The notes under the pieces are model-generated. The model saw only the letters and a program-made list of their open reading frames with translations. It made no database searches and had not been told where the DNA came from. 17,281 nucleotides of DNA from Porticoccus sp. (GTDB lineage: Bacteria > Pseudomonadota > Gammaproteobacteria > Pseudomonadales > Porticoccaceae): assembly GCA_002685455.1 (NCBI GenBank), contig NYXF01000109.1:1-17281 (forward strand), in the 5' to 3' direction. Positions 1-8,819 of this stretch are shown in pieces. Numbering within the stretch: position 1 is the first letter of the stretch; each line of letters starts with the position of its first letter. The position numbers were made by a program, and so were the translations under genes.

Positions 1-475
<475 letters not shown>

Positions 476-582
476 TTATAGTTTAACTTTAACAATCACA
501 AGGGTTTAGGGCAAGATCTATATTATTTCGATAAAAAAAACTATATAAGAGATTTTTGTACAAATAAGTTCACATACTAACG

Positions 583-588
583 TATAAT
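583..588 (+). promoter_or_regulatory. Candidate -10 box (TATAAT) for the gatCAB operon
   Basis: The 256-base gap between divergent mreB and gatC contains a perfect TATAAT in the context GTATAATAC, about 100 bases before gatC. No good -35 hexamer sits 16-18 bases upstream; a TTGTAC at 556-561 is too far (21 bases). It could be an activator-dependent or otherwise weak promoter. For mreB on the other strand the best candidate is TTGTGA/TATAAA (501-496 and 480-475) with a short 15-base spacer. The rest of this gap is AT-rich and shows no coding potential. Confidence 0.35.
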
Positions 589-689
589 ACAGACTAATCA
601 GCTAACATAATATTTTAATGCTAGTATTTTAAAGTGTAAAAATATACAACTAGATTAAATTTTCACTGTCAAACTAATGAAATAAAATT

Positions 690-977
690 ATGACGATCAA
701 TCATCAAGAAATAAAAAAACTCGCAGAACTTGCTTGTATACGACTAGACTCTGCAACAATAAAAGAGACCACAAAAAGTATCGAGGATGTACTTTCGTTG
801 GTTGACCAGCTTGGTGCTATCGATACCGCTGATGTTCTACCTATGGCTCACCCAACAGATGCAACTCAGTATTTGCGTACAGATAAGGTAACTGAGTCTG
901 ATCAGCGATATGCCTTTCAAGGTATAGCTCCTTCGACAAAAAATGGATTATATCTTGTTCCTAAGGTAATTGACTGA
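690..977 (+). CDS. gatC: Asp/Glu-tRNA amidotransferase subunit C (GatC)
   Basis: Small subunit of the GatCAB complex, which converts misacylated Asp-tRNA(Asn) and/or Glu-tRNA(Gln) to the correct amidated form in the cytoplasm. GatC wraps around GatA and stabilises the GatA-GatB interface. The 95 residues match the family's usual length. The typical N-terminal helix pattern is visible (HQEIKKLAELACIRL), as is the later VLPMAHP motif and a C-terminal YLVPKVID tail like the common FxVPKVI ending. The start is ATG with only a poor ribosome site upstream, which fits transcription from a promoter in the preceding gap but gives weak independent support to the start. gatA follows after 13 bases, so the two are almost certainly cotranscribed. 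Confidence 0.95.
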   Translation: MTINHQEIKKLAELACIRLDSATIKETTKSIEDVLSLVDQLGAIDTADVLPMAHPTDATQYLRTDKVTESDQRYAFQGIAPSTKNGLYLVPKVID

Positions 978-990
978 TTAAAGGTAATCT

Positions 991-2484
991 ATGAGCAGTC
1001 AAGATATACATGACATGACTATAGCTGATGTCATATCTGGGTTAAATAAACGAAAATTTTCGAGTCTTGAAGTGACTCGACATTACTTAGATCGTATAAA
1101 AAAATTAAACAATATTTATAATTGCTATATAACTGTTTGCGAAGAGTCTGCCCTTATTCAGGCTGAAGCGGCTGACCAAAAGCGTGTCTCTGGAGAATTT
1201 TCAGACTTTTGTGGTGTTCCAATAGCGCATAAAGATATCTTCTGCACTAACGGTATTAAGACCAGCTGTGGTTCGAAGATGCTAGACAACTTCATTCCTC
1301 CCTATGATGCAACAATAGTAGAAAAATTCTCTAACGCAGGCGCTGTAATCTTAGGTAAAACTAACATGGACGAGTTTGCAATGGGCTCATCTAATGAAAC
1401 CAGTTTTTATGGATCAGTAAAAAACCCCTGGGATATCAGTACGGTCCCAGGAGGATCTTCTGGTGGGTCTGCTGCAGCCATTGCTGCGCTAATTACACCT
1501 GGTGCTACAGGAACAGATACCGGTGGATCTATTCGACAACCAGCAGCCCTTTGCGGTGTAAGTGGATTAAAGCCAACCTATGGGCGAGTTTCTCGCTGGG
1601 GAATGATAGCTTTTGCATTAAGCCTTGATCAAGCAGGGCCTATGGCAAAAACTGCTGAAGATTGTGCATTGATGCTCAAAGTAATGGCTGGGCATGATGC
1701 AAGAGACTCAACGTCTACAAATGTAGTGGTACAGAATTACTCCGAGGAAATTTCAAAATCAATTGGTGGTCTAAAAATAGGTATCCCAAAGGAATATTTT
1801 CAAAATGGTCTTAATCTTGATACAGAGAAATGTGTTCTAGAGGCGTTATCCGTTCTTGAAATTCATGGAGCTAAGTTAGTGCCTATAAGTCTACCTCATA
1901 GTCATCTCGCTGTTCCTGCTTATTATGTTATTGCTCCGGCCGAAGCGTCATCTAATCTCTCGAGATTTGATGGAATTCGTTATGGGCATAGGTGTGAAAA
2001 TCCAACTGATTTAAATGATATGTACACTCGAAGTCGTGCAGAGGGATTTGGCGACGAAGTAAAACGCAGAATTCTAGTCGGAACCTATTGTCTATCTGCG
2101 GGCTACTATGACGCATATTATCGAAAAGCACAGCAAGTTAGGCGTCTAATAAAACAAGACTTTGTTACAGCGTTCAAAAAAGTTGATGTTATTATGGGGC
2201 CTACATGCCCAGATCCAGCTTTTAAGTTTGGGGCAAAGAGTAATGATCCTGTCGAAATGTATTTAGAAGATATTTATACCATAGCAACAAATTTGGCTGG
2301 TCTTCCAGCGATGTCTGTACCCTGTGGGCTAGTGGATAAGAAACCAATTGGTCTCCAAATCATAGGCAACTATTTCGAAGAGGACCTTATTTTGAATGTA
2401 GCTCACCAATATCAATCTATCACGGACTGGCATCGAAGCTATCCAAAAAATATAGAGTTGGAAAATAATATGGGTGCAAATTAA
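991..2484 (+). CDS. gatA: Asp/Glu-tRNA amidotransferase subunit A (GatA)
   Basis: Amidase subunit of GatCAB; it hydrolyses glutamine and passes ammonia through a channel to the GatB active site. The protein is 497 residues, close to the usual 480-490. The amidase-signature catalytic triad is intact: Lys81 (in AHKD), Ser156 (in GGSSGGS, residues 154-160) and Ser180 (in [10 protein letters not shown]). Further family stretches are visible, such as [15 protein letters not shown] (122-136) and [11 protein letters not shown] (192-202). An AAGG ribosome site lies about 7 bases before the ATG. The stop codon TAA shares its last base with the ATG of gatB (TAATG), a classic sign of translational coupling. 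Whether the main substrate is Asp-tRNA(Asn) or Glu-tRNA(Gln) depends on which synthetases the genome has, and that cannot be seen here. Confidence 0.98.
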   Translation: MSSQDIHDMTIADVISGLNKRKFSSLEVTRHYLDRIKKLNNIYNCYITVCEESALIQAEAADQKRVSGEFSDFCGVPIAHKDIFCTNGIKTSCGSKMLDNFIPPYDATIVEKFSNAGAVILGKTNMDEFAMGSSNETSFYGSVKNPWDISTVPGGSSGGSAAAIAALITPGATGTDTGGSIRQPAALCGVSGLKPTYGRVSRWGMIAFALSLDQAGPMAKTAEDCALMLKVMAGHDARDSTSTNVVVQNYSEEISKSIGGLKIGIPKEYFQNGLNLDTEKCVLEALSVLEIHGAKLVPISLPHSHLAVPAYYVIAPAEASSNLSRFDGIRYGHRCENPTDLNDMYTRSRAEGFGDEVKRRILVGTYCLSAGYYDAYYRKAQQVRRLIKQDFVTAFKKVDVIMGPTCPDPAFKFGAKSNDPVEMYLEDIYTIATNLAGLPAMSVPCGLVDKKPIGLQIIGNYFEEDLILNVAHQYQSITDWHRSYPKNIELENNMGAN

Positions 2485-3944
2485 TGGAATGGGAAACTGT
2501 TATAGGCTTAGAAGTTCATGTCCAGCTTGCAACTAAATCAAAGATTTTCTCAGGAGCAAGCACTTCTTTTGGCGGCCAACCAAATACTCAGGTCTCTGCC
2601 CTTGATCTGGGAATGCCTGGTACACTGCCTTCCCCCAATAAAGAAGCATTTCGTCAAGCAATTATGTTTGGCTTAGCGATAAATGCCCAAATCTCAAAAT
2701 ATTCTATATTCGAACGTAAAAACTATTTTTATCCAGACCTTCCTAAGGGCTATCAAACGACACAACTTGAAAAGCCTATTGTCGGAGCAGGAAATATTGA
2801 GATTGAATTATCAAATGGTAGTAAAAAAATAATTAGGATACACCATGCTCATTTGGAAGAGGATGCTGGAAAATCATTACATGAAGATTTTCAAGGAATG
2901 ACTGGGGTAGACTTAAATCGAGCAGGAACACCATTAATAGAAATTGTCTCAGAACCCGACTTAAGTTCAGCAGAAGAAGCGACTTTGTTTGCCAAAAAAC
3001 TGCATAGTATTGTTACATCATTAGGGATATGTGATGGAGAAATGTCTCAAGGCTCTATGCGATTTGATGTGAATATTTCAGTTCGAAAACCAGGGGAATC
3101 GCTTGGAACGAGAACAGAAACTAAAAATTTAAATTCTTTTAAATTTATGGAAGATGCTATTAGCATTGAGGCTTCAAGGCAAATTGATTTAATTGAGGAT
3201 GGCGGGAAGGTAGTACAAGAAACAAGACTTTATAATGGTGAAACCAAAAAATCGAAATCCATGCGTAGCAAAGAGGAGGCTAATGATTATAGATATTTTC
3301 CCTGTCCTGACCTTTTACCTGTTGCTATTGACGATCAGGAAATTCAAGAAATACGCTGCTCCTTACCTGAGTTACCAGAAGTTAAGCGTAAAAGATTTAT
3401 CAAACAGTATTCGGTTTCTGATTATAATGCCAACATATTAAGTGGTGACCCAACTTTAAGCACATACTTTGAAACTGTTGCCAAAAAAACTGGGGATGCA
3501 ACAACTGCTGCGAATTGGATCCTCGGGGAACTTTTAGCACGTCTCAATGCAGGTAATTTGTCTATTTCTCATTGTCCTGTCAAAGCAGAAGACCTCGCAA
3601 AGATGATTTCTCGTATTCTAGATAATACTATTTCGGGGAAAATGGCTAAAGAAATATTTGACTGCATGTGGGAAGGTGACGGTGATGCAGATGATATTAT
3701 TAAATCTAGGGGGCTAAAGCAGGTATCAGACACTAATGTAATTGAATCATTGGTTAATAATGTATTGCAGAATAATCATGAACAATTAGATAATTATCTA
3801 CAAGCAGAAAAGCCTAAACGTCAGAAAATGTTAGGTTATTTCGTAGGGCAGATTATGAAGGCCTCAAAAGGCCAAGCCAATCCGAAACAAGTTAATAGTA
3901 TTCTTGTTGAGAAGCTTGACTCGATGACTGATCATATTAATTAA
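2484..3944 (+). CDS. gatB: Asp/Glu-tRNA amidotransferase subunit B (GatB)
   Basis: Subunit that binds the misacylated tRNA, activates its side-chain carboxylate with ATP and completes transamidation with ammonia from GatA. The length of 486 residues is normal. The kinase core shows IGLEVHVQL (7-15), [13 protein letters not shown] (40-52), [10 protein letters not shown] (82-91), HLEEDAGK (123-130) and [19 protein letters not shown] (141-159), all hallmark stretches. The C-terminal part carries the YqeY/tail-type tRNA-binding helices, ending in [20 protein letters not shown]. It starts on the last base of the gatA stop codon, so translation is coupled. The next gene begins 28 bases after the stop, with no terminator between them. 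Confidence 0.98.
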   Translation: MEWETVIGLEVHVQLATKSKIFSGASTSFGGQPNTQVSALDLGMPGTLPSPNKEAFRQAIMFGLAINAQISKYSIFERKNYFYPDLPKGYQTTQLEKPIVGAGNIEIELSNGSKKIIRIHHAHLEEDAGKSLHEDFQGMTGVDLNRAGTPLIEIVSEPDLSSAEEATLFAKKLHSIVTSLGICDGEMSQGSMRFDVNISVRKPGESLGTRTETKNLNSFKFMEDAISIEASRQIDLIEDGGKVVQETRLYNGETKKSKSMRSKEEANDYRYFPCPDLLPVAIDDQEIQEIRCSLPELPEVKRKRFIKQYSVSDYNANILSGDPTLSTYFETVAKKTGDATTAANWILGELLARLNAGNLSISHCPVKAEDLAKMISRILDNTISGKMAKEIFDCMWEGDGDADDIIKSRGLKQVSDTNVIESLVNNVLQNNHEQLDNYLQAEKPKRQKMLGYFVGQIMKASKGQANPKQVNSILVEKLDSMTDHIN

Positions 3945-3972
3945 TTTACAAAAATAAGTAGTAATTTGAATT

Positions 3973-4269
3973 ATGGCCATATTAAAAGATAAAGAAAAAG
4001 TTTTAGGTGAGGTGTTCGACGATGAGAGAATAAAAACTTTTTTAAACTTTCTCCCTCCAAAAAATATCAATCAAGATTTTCATCTATTGGAGAAAGCTTA
4101 TCGAGGAATGAATATCGAAAATTTTGAAACTTTTATTAAGTTCTTCCTCGAGGATGGTCGCGATATAAATGCTCATAATCCGTCAGGTAAGAGCTTTACG
4201 GCTATAGTAAATGAACATATAAAAGGAAAGTCATATGCCGCTATCATGCAAAGGTATGGAGGAAGCTAA
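3973..4269 (+). CDS. Small conserved protein of unknown function, PA4642-like
   Basis: A 98-residue soluble protein without signal peptide or membrane segment. Its pattern, with an N-terminal KDKEKVLGEVFDDERIKTFL stretch, a central DFHLLEKAYRGM, then a FETFIKFFLEDGRDINA segment and a short C-terminal helix, matches my memory of the Pseudomonas PA4642 family, an uncharacterised group. I cannot confirm this without a search. The sequence is helix-rich and charged, and no catalytic or metal-binding motif stands out. The ATG start has a weak ribosome site. It lies 28 bases after gatB on the same strand with no terminator between, so it is probably the last gene of the gatCAB transcript. That position hints at a translation-related role but does not show one. 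Confidence 0.75.
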   Translation: MAILKDKEKVLGEVFDDERIKTFLNFLPPKNINQDFHLLEKAYRGMNIENFETFIKFFLEDGRDINAHNPSGKSFTAIVNEHIKGKSYAAIMQRYGGS

Positions 4270-4370
4270 CTTTTTCGAAAATACTAAAAGATTTTTTTAA
4301 TAAAGTTTCTCTTTTTCCACTCTAATACCAAAAGAAACAAGTTTTCATACCTCCCTTTTGTCGCTCCAAT

Positions 4371-4398
4371 GAGAATATCTATCATTATCATTTATAAT
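4371..4398 (+). promoter_or_regulatory. Probable Fur box next to a -10 element, upstream of the cupin gene
   Basis: The 19 bases at 4371-4389 (GAGAATATCTATCATTATC) agree with the Fur consensus GATAATGATAATCATTATC at 14 of 19 positions, including the complete right half ATCATTATC. A perfect TATAAT follows at 4393-4398, about 80 bases before the cupin start at 4476, so an iron-loaded Fur dimer here would block polymerase. No convincing -35 is seen. The remainder of the 206-base gap (4270-4475) is AT-rich; I see no clear terminator for the preceding gene. AT-rich DNA raises the chance of a spurious match. Confidence 0.45.
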
Positions 4399-4475
4399 GA
4401 AATGTATTAATATAATTTTAATTTATAGTACAATAATTGTCTGAATAAAAATAATTATTAAATTTGGGGTTTCAT

Positions 4476-4808
4476 ATGATAGATGGAATGAATTTTGACG
4501 GTGTAACTAAATGTAACTGGAGAGATATAAAGGCTATTGAGGGAGCTCCAGGGATTTATGTTAGAAATCTTTGGACCGGAAATAATAATAAACGTGTAGA
4601 TATTTATGAATTTCAAGCTGGTGCTAATTACGGAGCATTAGATGCACATGAAGTCGGACCTGAGCAAGTATATGTTTTGTCTGGGATTTTTAATGATGGG
4701 AGAGAAGATCATCAAACTGGTACTTTCTTGCATCACCCAAAAGGATCGGCCCATGTACCCCAATCAAAGTATGGATGTGTTCTATTAGTAATTTTTCCTG
4801 AAGGCTAA
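4476..4808 (+). CDS. ChrR-like cupin-domain protein
   Basis: A 110-residue single-domain cupin resembling the C-terminal domain of the anti-sigma factor ChrR, but without its zinc-binding anti-sigma part, so anti-sigma activity is not implied. The core is GPEQVYVLSGIFNDG (61-75) followed by TGTFLHHPKGSAHVP (81-95) and a terminal CVLLVIFPEG strand. In the first cupin motif the usual His-x-His is replaced: only His58 is present, followed by Glu59, while Glu63 and His93 are kept. I chose ATG at 4476 because GGGG at 4466-4469 sits 6 bases upstream; an in-frame TTG at 4464 is possible but would absorb that ribosome site. It stands alone between the PA4642-like gene and the cold-shock gene, with a probable Fur box upstream. 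Substrate and function are unknown. Confidence 0.8.
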   Translation: MIDGMNFDGVTKCNWRDIKAIEGAPGIYVRNLWTGNNNKRVDIYEFQAGANYGALDAHEVGPEQVYVLSGIFNDGREDHQTGTFLHHPKGSAHVPQSKYGCVLLVIFPEG

Positions 4809-4867
4809 AATAAATTGCAAGTCATTGGTATTTAGACTAAAAGTTATTTTAAGTCCATCTTATTTGA

Positions 4868-4895
4868 TTGACTCTAAAAAAAACTGGTATATACT
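4868..4895 (+). promoter_or_regulatory. Strong sigma-70-type promoter of the cold-shock gene
   Basis: TTGACT (-35, 4868-4873) and TATACT (-10, 4890-4895) are separated by 16 bases and preceded by an A-rich spacer. Each hexamer differs from consensus at one position. Transcription would begin near 4902, giving a leader of about 150 bases before the csp ATG. Confidence 0.65.
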
Positions 4896-4901
4896 GAACC
4901 T

Positions 4902-5054
4902 AGCTTGAAATTATGTAATTATATTTATGCACACCTTCTCGATGTCTTACCTTTAGTAGCTCGTCCGGTTCTTCATAAGTAATACCAAAACATTTCAGCA
5001 AATAACGGTCTTAATAAAGACTACAAATTACTATTGATTTTAAAGGATAAAGTT
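4902..5054 (+). promoter_or_regulatory. Long 5' leader of the cold-shock mRNA
   Basis: If transcription starts about 7 bases after the -10 box, the untranslated leader is about 153 bases. This is close to the long cspA leader of Escherichia coli, which refolds at low temperature to allow translation. No open frame of note lies in it. I do not see a convincing cold-box sequence, and I could not fold the RNA, so thermosensing is an inference from length and gene identity. Confidence 0.35.
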
Positions 5055-5264
5055 ATGTCTACTACTACTGGTACAGTTAAATGGTTCAATGAAGCAAAAG
5101 GATTCGGATTTATTGAACAAGAGTCTGGCCCCGATGTTTTTGCTCACTTCAGTGCTATATCTGCTGAAGGTTTTAAAACCTTAATGGAAGGCCAAAAAGT
5201 AGAATTTACAGTTACAGAAGGTCAAAAAGGACCGCAAGCTGAAAATATTACTGTTGTAAGTTAA
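5055..5264 (+). CDS. Cold-shock domain protein, CspA family
   Basis: A 69-residue single cold-shock domain, the standard length, that binds single-stranded RNA or DNA and acts as an RNA chaperone in the cytoplasm. It begins [20 protein letters not shown], with RNP1 (KGFGFI, 15-20) and RNP2 (VFAHF, 28-32) intact. RNP2 has Ala where Val is more usual. The start at 5055 is chosen because AAAGGA at 5042-5047 lies 7 bases upstream; an upstream in-frame start would swallow this site. It has its own promoter, a long leader and a terminator, so it is monocistronic. Which Csp paralogue it is, and whether it is cold-induced, cannot be told from the protein alone. Confidence 0.95.
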   Translation: MSTTTGTVKWFNEAKGFGFIEQESGPDVFAHFSAISAEGFKTLMEGQKVEFTVTEGQKGPQAENITVVS

Positions 5265-5290
5265 AATTTCCGAGATAAATTTTAATATTG

Positions 5291-5324
5291 ACAAAAAAAC
5301 GCGAATATACTCGCGTTTTTTTGT
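5291..5324. terminator. Bidirectional intrinsic terminator between csp and rhlE
   Basis: A perfect 14-bp inverted repeat, ACAAAAAAACGCGA (5291-5304) and TCGCGTTTTTTTGT (5311-5324), encloses a 6-base loop. The GC-rich inner stem flanked by A7 and T7 gives a hairpin plus U-tract on either strand. It ends the csp transcript on the plus strand and the rhlE transcript on the minus strand. It starts 26 bases after the csp stop and ends 5 bases before the rhlE stop. Confidence 0.9.
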
Positions 5325-5329
5325 GCCTT

Positions 5330-6601
5330 CTATTTATTTTTATTACCCCGATCCTTTTTAGGGATTCGCCCCCAAACATTTTTGGTATCAATTTTTCTTT
5401 TTTGATATTTATTTGACGTATTCTTTTTCTTCAAACCTCTATCTAATGGTAATATTTTTTTTAACGGTTCTGAAGAAAAACCGTGTATGTATTTTTTTGG
5501 GATATTTATTCCTAAAAGATGCTCAATATTTTTCAAGGATTTATATTCATCTTCACTCACTAATGAGATTGCCTCACCCTCATTCCCAGCGCGACCAGTT
5601 CGACCAATGCGATGAATATAATCTCCTGGTATTTTTGGTAGCTCAAAATTTACAACGTGTGGAAGTTGACTAATATCCAGGCCACGGGCTGCAATATCAG
5701 TTGCTACGAGCACGCGAACGTCTCCTTTCTTAAAGTCTGCTAATGCCTTTGTTCTTGCTGCTTGGCTTTTATTCCCATGAATAGCTGCAGACTTCAATCC
5801 ATCAATTGCAAGCTGTTTAGCTAGTCTATTTGCTCCATGTTTTGTACGTGTAAAAACTAGAACTTGCTGCCAATTTTTTGAGCCAATCAAAAAAGATAAC
5901 AACTCCCTTTTTCTTGCTTTGTTCACAAAATGAACGAACTGTTTTATTCTTTCAGCAGTTGCATTCCCTTGTGTTGTCTCTATATGTTTTGGTTTATTGA
6001 GTAGCGTATCAGCAAGTCTTTTTATATCATCAGTGAAAGTAGCTGAAAATAAAAGATTTTGACGGTTCTTAGGCAATAAATATAAAATTTTCTTTATATC
6101 TGGTAAAAACCCCATGTCAAGCATCCGGTCTGCTTCATCCAGTACTAATATTTCTATTTCAGATAAATCTAATGTTTTTTGTTTAGAGTGATCGAGTAGT
6201 CGACCCGGAGTAGCAACTAATATATCTATGCCAGATCGTAATTTAGCTATTTGGGGATTGATCTTTACACCTCCAAAAACAACTGTAGATTTTATTTTTA
6301 AGTATTTACTATAATTTATGGTGTTATCTGATATCTGCGCTGCCAACTCTCTGGTAGGCGTAATCACAAGCGCTCTAATAGGTCGATGACTTTTTTTGTA
6401 GTTATTTTGACTTAATATTTGAAGGATCGGCAAGATGAAGCCAGCTGTCTTCCCGGTACCTGTTTGTGCGCCTGCTAGTATATCGAGACCCATCAGAACT
6501 GAGGGAATGGCTTTTATTTGGATCGGTGTTGGCTCACTATAACCTTGATGAGAGACAGCACGGATTATATCAGCTGATAGGCCAAGATCTTCGAATGACA
6601 T
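5330..6601 (-). CDS. rhlE: DEAD-box ATP-dependent RNA helicase, RhlE-like
   Basis: RNA-unwinding ATPase involved in ribosome maturation and RNA turnover. All core motifs are present in its 423 residues: Q motif (GYSEPTPIQ, 20-28), Walker A AQTGTGKT (45-52), PTREL (82-86), TPGR (131-134), DEAD (155-158), SAT (186-188), ARGLDI (305-310) and [10 protein letters not shown] (330-339). The N terminus, which starts directly with SFEDLGLS, and the Lys-rich basic tail (about 390-423) are typical of the RhlE group. The start is ATG at 6601; a GGAG lies 13 bases upstream, a long spacing. It converges on the cold-shock gene and shares its terminator. A second DEAD-box gene lies just upstream on the same strand. 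Subfamily assignment is by eye, so another RhlE/SrmB-type name is possible. Confidence 0.93.
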   Translation of the reverse strand: MSFEDLGLSADIIRAVSHQGYSEPTPIQIKAIPSVLMGLDILAGAQTGTGKTAGFILPILQILSQNNYKKSHRPIRALVITPTRELAAQISDNTINYSKYLKIKSTVVFGGVKINPQIAKLRSGIDILVATPGRLLDHSKQKTLDLSEIEILVLDEADRMLDMGFLPDIKKILYLLPKNRQNLLFSATFTDDIKRLADTLLNKPKHIETTQGNATAERIKQFVHFVNKARKRELLSFLIGSKNWQQVLVFTRTKHGANRLAKQLAIDGLKSAAIHGNKSQAARTKALADFKKGDVRVLVATDIAARGLDISQLPHVVNFELPKIPGDYIHRIGRTGRAGNEGEAISLVSEDEYKSLKNIEHLLGINIPKKYIHGFSSEPLKKILPLDRGLKKKNTSNKYQKRKIDTKNVWGRIPKKDRGNKNK

Positions 6602-6675
6602 ATATATATGGGAACTCCAATATGAATATTTCTATATGTTTTGAAAAGGTAATTCTATAAACTTTTTTGGAGCTC

Positions 6676-6777
6676 TTATTTCATAAGTGAAAAATCTGAA
6701 ATTGACCTTTCACCAAAAGCATTTTTGACTATAGCAACTAGCACATAACGCGTCCAACGAAAAAAGGGACCAGGAGA
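6676..6777 (-). pseudogene. Possible fragment of a lost gene (fibronectin type III-like C-terminal strand)
   Basis: The 195-base gap between the two helicase genes holds a 33-codon stop-to-stop frame on the minus strand without an ATG. It includes RWTRYVLVAIVKNAFGERS, whose Y-V-L-V-A followed by N-A-F-G-E-R-S resembles the last strands of a fibronectin type III domain. The amino-acid make-up looks protein-like rather than like translated AT-rich spacer. It lies downstream of rhlB, so it may be the tail of a decayed gene that followed rhlB. It is short, and chance cannot be ruled out. Confidence 0.25.
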
Positions 6778-6796
6778 TTAATTTTTAATTATTATT

Positions 6797-7999
6797 TTAG
6801 GGTAAAATATTTTTTGACGGAAGTTCTGCTAAAAGTTTCAAACCAAGAAGCTTTTCTATTGGTTCCAACAAAAATGCGTCATCCTCGCAAGCAAAACTTA
6901 TAGAAGTACCATTTTTTCCTGCTCTACCAGTTCTGCCGATGCGATGAACGTAATCTTCAGGCTCTTCGGGTAAAGTATAGTTGACGACATGGCTTATACC
7001 CTCGATATGGATGCCTCGGCCGGCAACATCAGTAGCAACTAAAGTAGTCAGCTTTCCGTTCTTGAAATCTTCAAGCGTTTTGATTCTCTTGCCTTGAGGC
7101 ACCTCCCCAGAAAGAAGCCCTACTTGGAATCCCTTTCCTTTAAGTTTTTCATATAGATTTCTGCACTGATCGCGCCTATTAGCAAATACAATCACACTTT
7201 CAACTTCACTTTGTTGAATGATATTATTTAATAACTCAAACTTTTCATTTGTAGGTGTTATGTAAACCTTTTGGGTCACATTTTGAGTGGCAATATTATT
7301 AGGTTCGATTTCTACAGTAGTTGGGTCAACCGTCCACTGTCTTGCAAGCTCCATTACCTCCAAGGTGAAAGTTGCAGAAAAAAACATTGTTTGCCGATTA
7401 TCTGGGTGAGGAGTCAACCGAACTATTCTTCGCACCTGAGGAATAAAACCCATATCAAGCATTCTATCAGCTTCATCGAGAATTAAAATTTCGGTTCTAT
7501 CTAAATAAACATCATTACTACTTGCAAAGTCTAATAAACGTCCAGGTGTAGCCACTAAAATATCACAAAAGCTCTGATGTAAACGACTTTTTTGCTTATC
7601 GTAATCCATGCCTCCCACTAAAGTGTGAACCTTAAGATCTGTATACTTGCAAAGATCTCTAGCATCATTGGCTATTTGAATTACTAGCTCACGCGTGGGG
7701 GCTATAATTAATGATCTTGCTTCTCCTGCGAAACAGTCGTCAGTCACAGGATTATTTAGGAGCTCGGTTATAATTGTAGTAAGGAATGCTGCAGTTTTTC
7801 CAGTTCCAGTTTGAGCTTTACCAACAATGTCATGTCCCCTAAGTGTATATGGGAGTGTTCTTGCTTGAATAGGTGAGCAATACTGAAAGCCAAGATCTGA
7901 AATTGCATGCATCAAAGGGATAGGGAGATCGAAATCATGAAAACGTTTTTTTCCGTCTAAATGATCTACTTTAAAATCAGACAAATCCCAATTTTTCAA
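6797..7999 (-). CDS. rhlB: DEAD-box ATP-dependent RNA helicase, RhlB-like
   Basis: RNA helicase of the RhlB type, which in enterobacteria works with RNase E and PNPase in the degradosome. On the open frame beginning at 8041 the motifs are: [14 protein letters not shown] (34-47), Q motif GFQYCSPIQ (51-59), Walker A AQTGTGKT (76-83), PTREL (115-119), DEAD (189-192), SAT (222-224) and a C-terminal [10 protein letters not shown]. There is no long basic tail. No ATG fits the N terminus. A stop codon directly precedes a TTG at 8041, which has no ribosome site. A TTG at 7999 follows AGGGGG with 9 bases of spacing, so I chose 7999 (400 residues); 8041 (414 residues) remains possible. Partners in the degradosome are not in this window. 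Confidence 0.92.
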   Translation of the reverse strand: MKNWDLSDFKVDHLDGKKRFHDFDLPIPLMHAISDLGFQYCSPIQARTLPYTLRGHDIVGKAQTGTGKTAAFLTTIITELLNNPVTDDCFAGEARSLIIAPTRELVIQIANDARDLCKYTDLKVHTLVGGMDYDKQKSRLHQSFCDILVATPGRLLDFASSNDVYLDRTEILILDEADRMLDMGFIPQVRRIVRLTPHPDNRQTMFFSATFTLEVMELARQWTVDPTTVEIEPNNIATQNVTQKVYITPTNEKFELLNNIIQQSEVESVIVFANRRDQCRNLYEKLKGKGFQVGLLSGEVPQGKRIKTLEDFKNGKLTTLVATDVAGRGIHIEGISHVVNYTLPEEPEDYVHRIGRTGRAGKNGTSISFACEDDAFLLEPIEKLLGLKLLAELPSKNILP

Positions 8000-8184
8000 A
8001 GGAAAATACCCCCTGTTTTTTGATTTTGGTAATTCTGGCAATCAAATCTAACAATAAAAATATCCTCTGTTCCGTTGTAAGCTTTGGGATAGATATATTT
8101 TTCATTTTTGAACCGATTTGCGAGAGTGAGAATTATTTAGTTTTTCTGAGCTGAAGATCTTGAGAAAAATAAATATCAATTACA

Positions 8185-8193
8185 ATTATAGCA
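8185..8193 (-). promoter_or_regulatory. Candidate extended -10 promoter for rhlB
   Basis: On the minus strand TGCTATAAT is a perfect extended -10 element (TGnTATAAT), which can work without a good -35, and none is seen. Transcription would start near 8178, giving rhlB an untranslated leader of about 180 bases. The spacer between rhlB and the flavin reductase (8000-8333) contains nothing else that I recognise; no clear promoter was found for the flavin reductase. Confidence 0.4.
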
Positions 8194-8333
8194 TGAGATT
8201 ATTACACCTAGCTGATTTACAAATTTAATTCTGTACTGGAATAAAATTTAGTCTCAGACGCTTTCAAATGTATCTCTTGTTGGGTTACTCTAGCATCTCT
8301 AGAATGCTTCAAACAAGCTTAGGGCTAAAATAC

Positions 8334-8810
8334 ATGATTGATCAATCAACAATTGACTTGCGCAAAGCCTTTGGAAATTTTGCAACAGGCATAACTGTAA
8401 TAACAACAGTTGATAACATCGGAAGTCCACAAGGCATAACTGTTAATAGTTTTTCAACAGTCTCATTAAAGCCCCCTCTCATTTCATGGTGCATAGGTCG
8501 CGAAGCAAAATTATTCAATTTATTTAAAAAAACAGAGTACTTTGCAGTCAATATTTTAAGTAACAATCAGAGGTCAGTCTCGGAGCTATTTGCTAGCTCT
8601 AAGGAAAATAAATTTTCCGAACAGAAGTGGTATCATGGTGCTAAAAATTTACCCCTTTTGGATAACTGTGCCTGTCAGTTCTTATGCTCAACAGAACATA
8701 GGTATCCAGGGGGCGATCATCTAATTTTAATTGGTCGTGTAATGCAAATTAATGATAATGGTTACCTTCCATTAATTTATCATGGTGGTAATTACCAAGA
8801 ATTAAAATAA
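8334..8810 (+). CDS. Flavin reductase family protein (short-chain, HpaC/NtaB type)
   Basis: A 158-residue protein with the split-barrel FMN-binding fold of NAD(P)H:flavin oxidoreductases, which supply reduced flavin to two-component monooxygenases. The family pattern is clear: LRKAFGNFATGITVITTV near the N terminus, ITVNSFSTVSLKPPLISW, FAVNILSNNQ, and GGDHLILIGRV, whose GDH motif contacts the nicotinamide cofactor in this family. An in-frame ATG at 8268 would add 22 residues, but it lacks a ribosome site. ATG 8334 has TTAGGG at 8319-8324, 9 bases upstream, and gives the typical N terminus. No monooxygenase partner is in the window, so the physiological role is open. The gene converges on prmC with only 9 bases between the stops. 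Confidence 0.88.
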   Translation: MIDQSTIDLRKAFGNFATGITVITTVDNIGSPQGITVNSFSTVSLKPPLISWCIGREAKLFNLFKKTEYFAVNILSNNQRSVSELFASSKENKFSEQKWYHGAKNLPLLDNCACQFLCSTEHRYPGGDHLILIGRVMQINDNGYLPLIYHGGNYQELK

Positions 8811-8819
8811 GAAAATATA

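Noticed and set aside
4836..4856. AT-rich inverted repeat (ACTAAAA and TTTTAAGT) after the cupin gene
   Set aside because: Contains a bulge, has almost no G-C pairs and no T-run; not convincing as a terminator.
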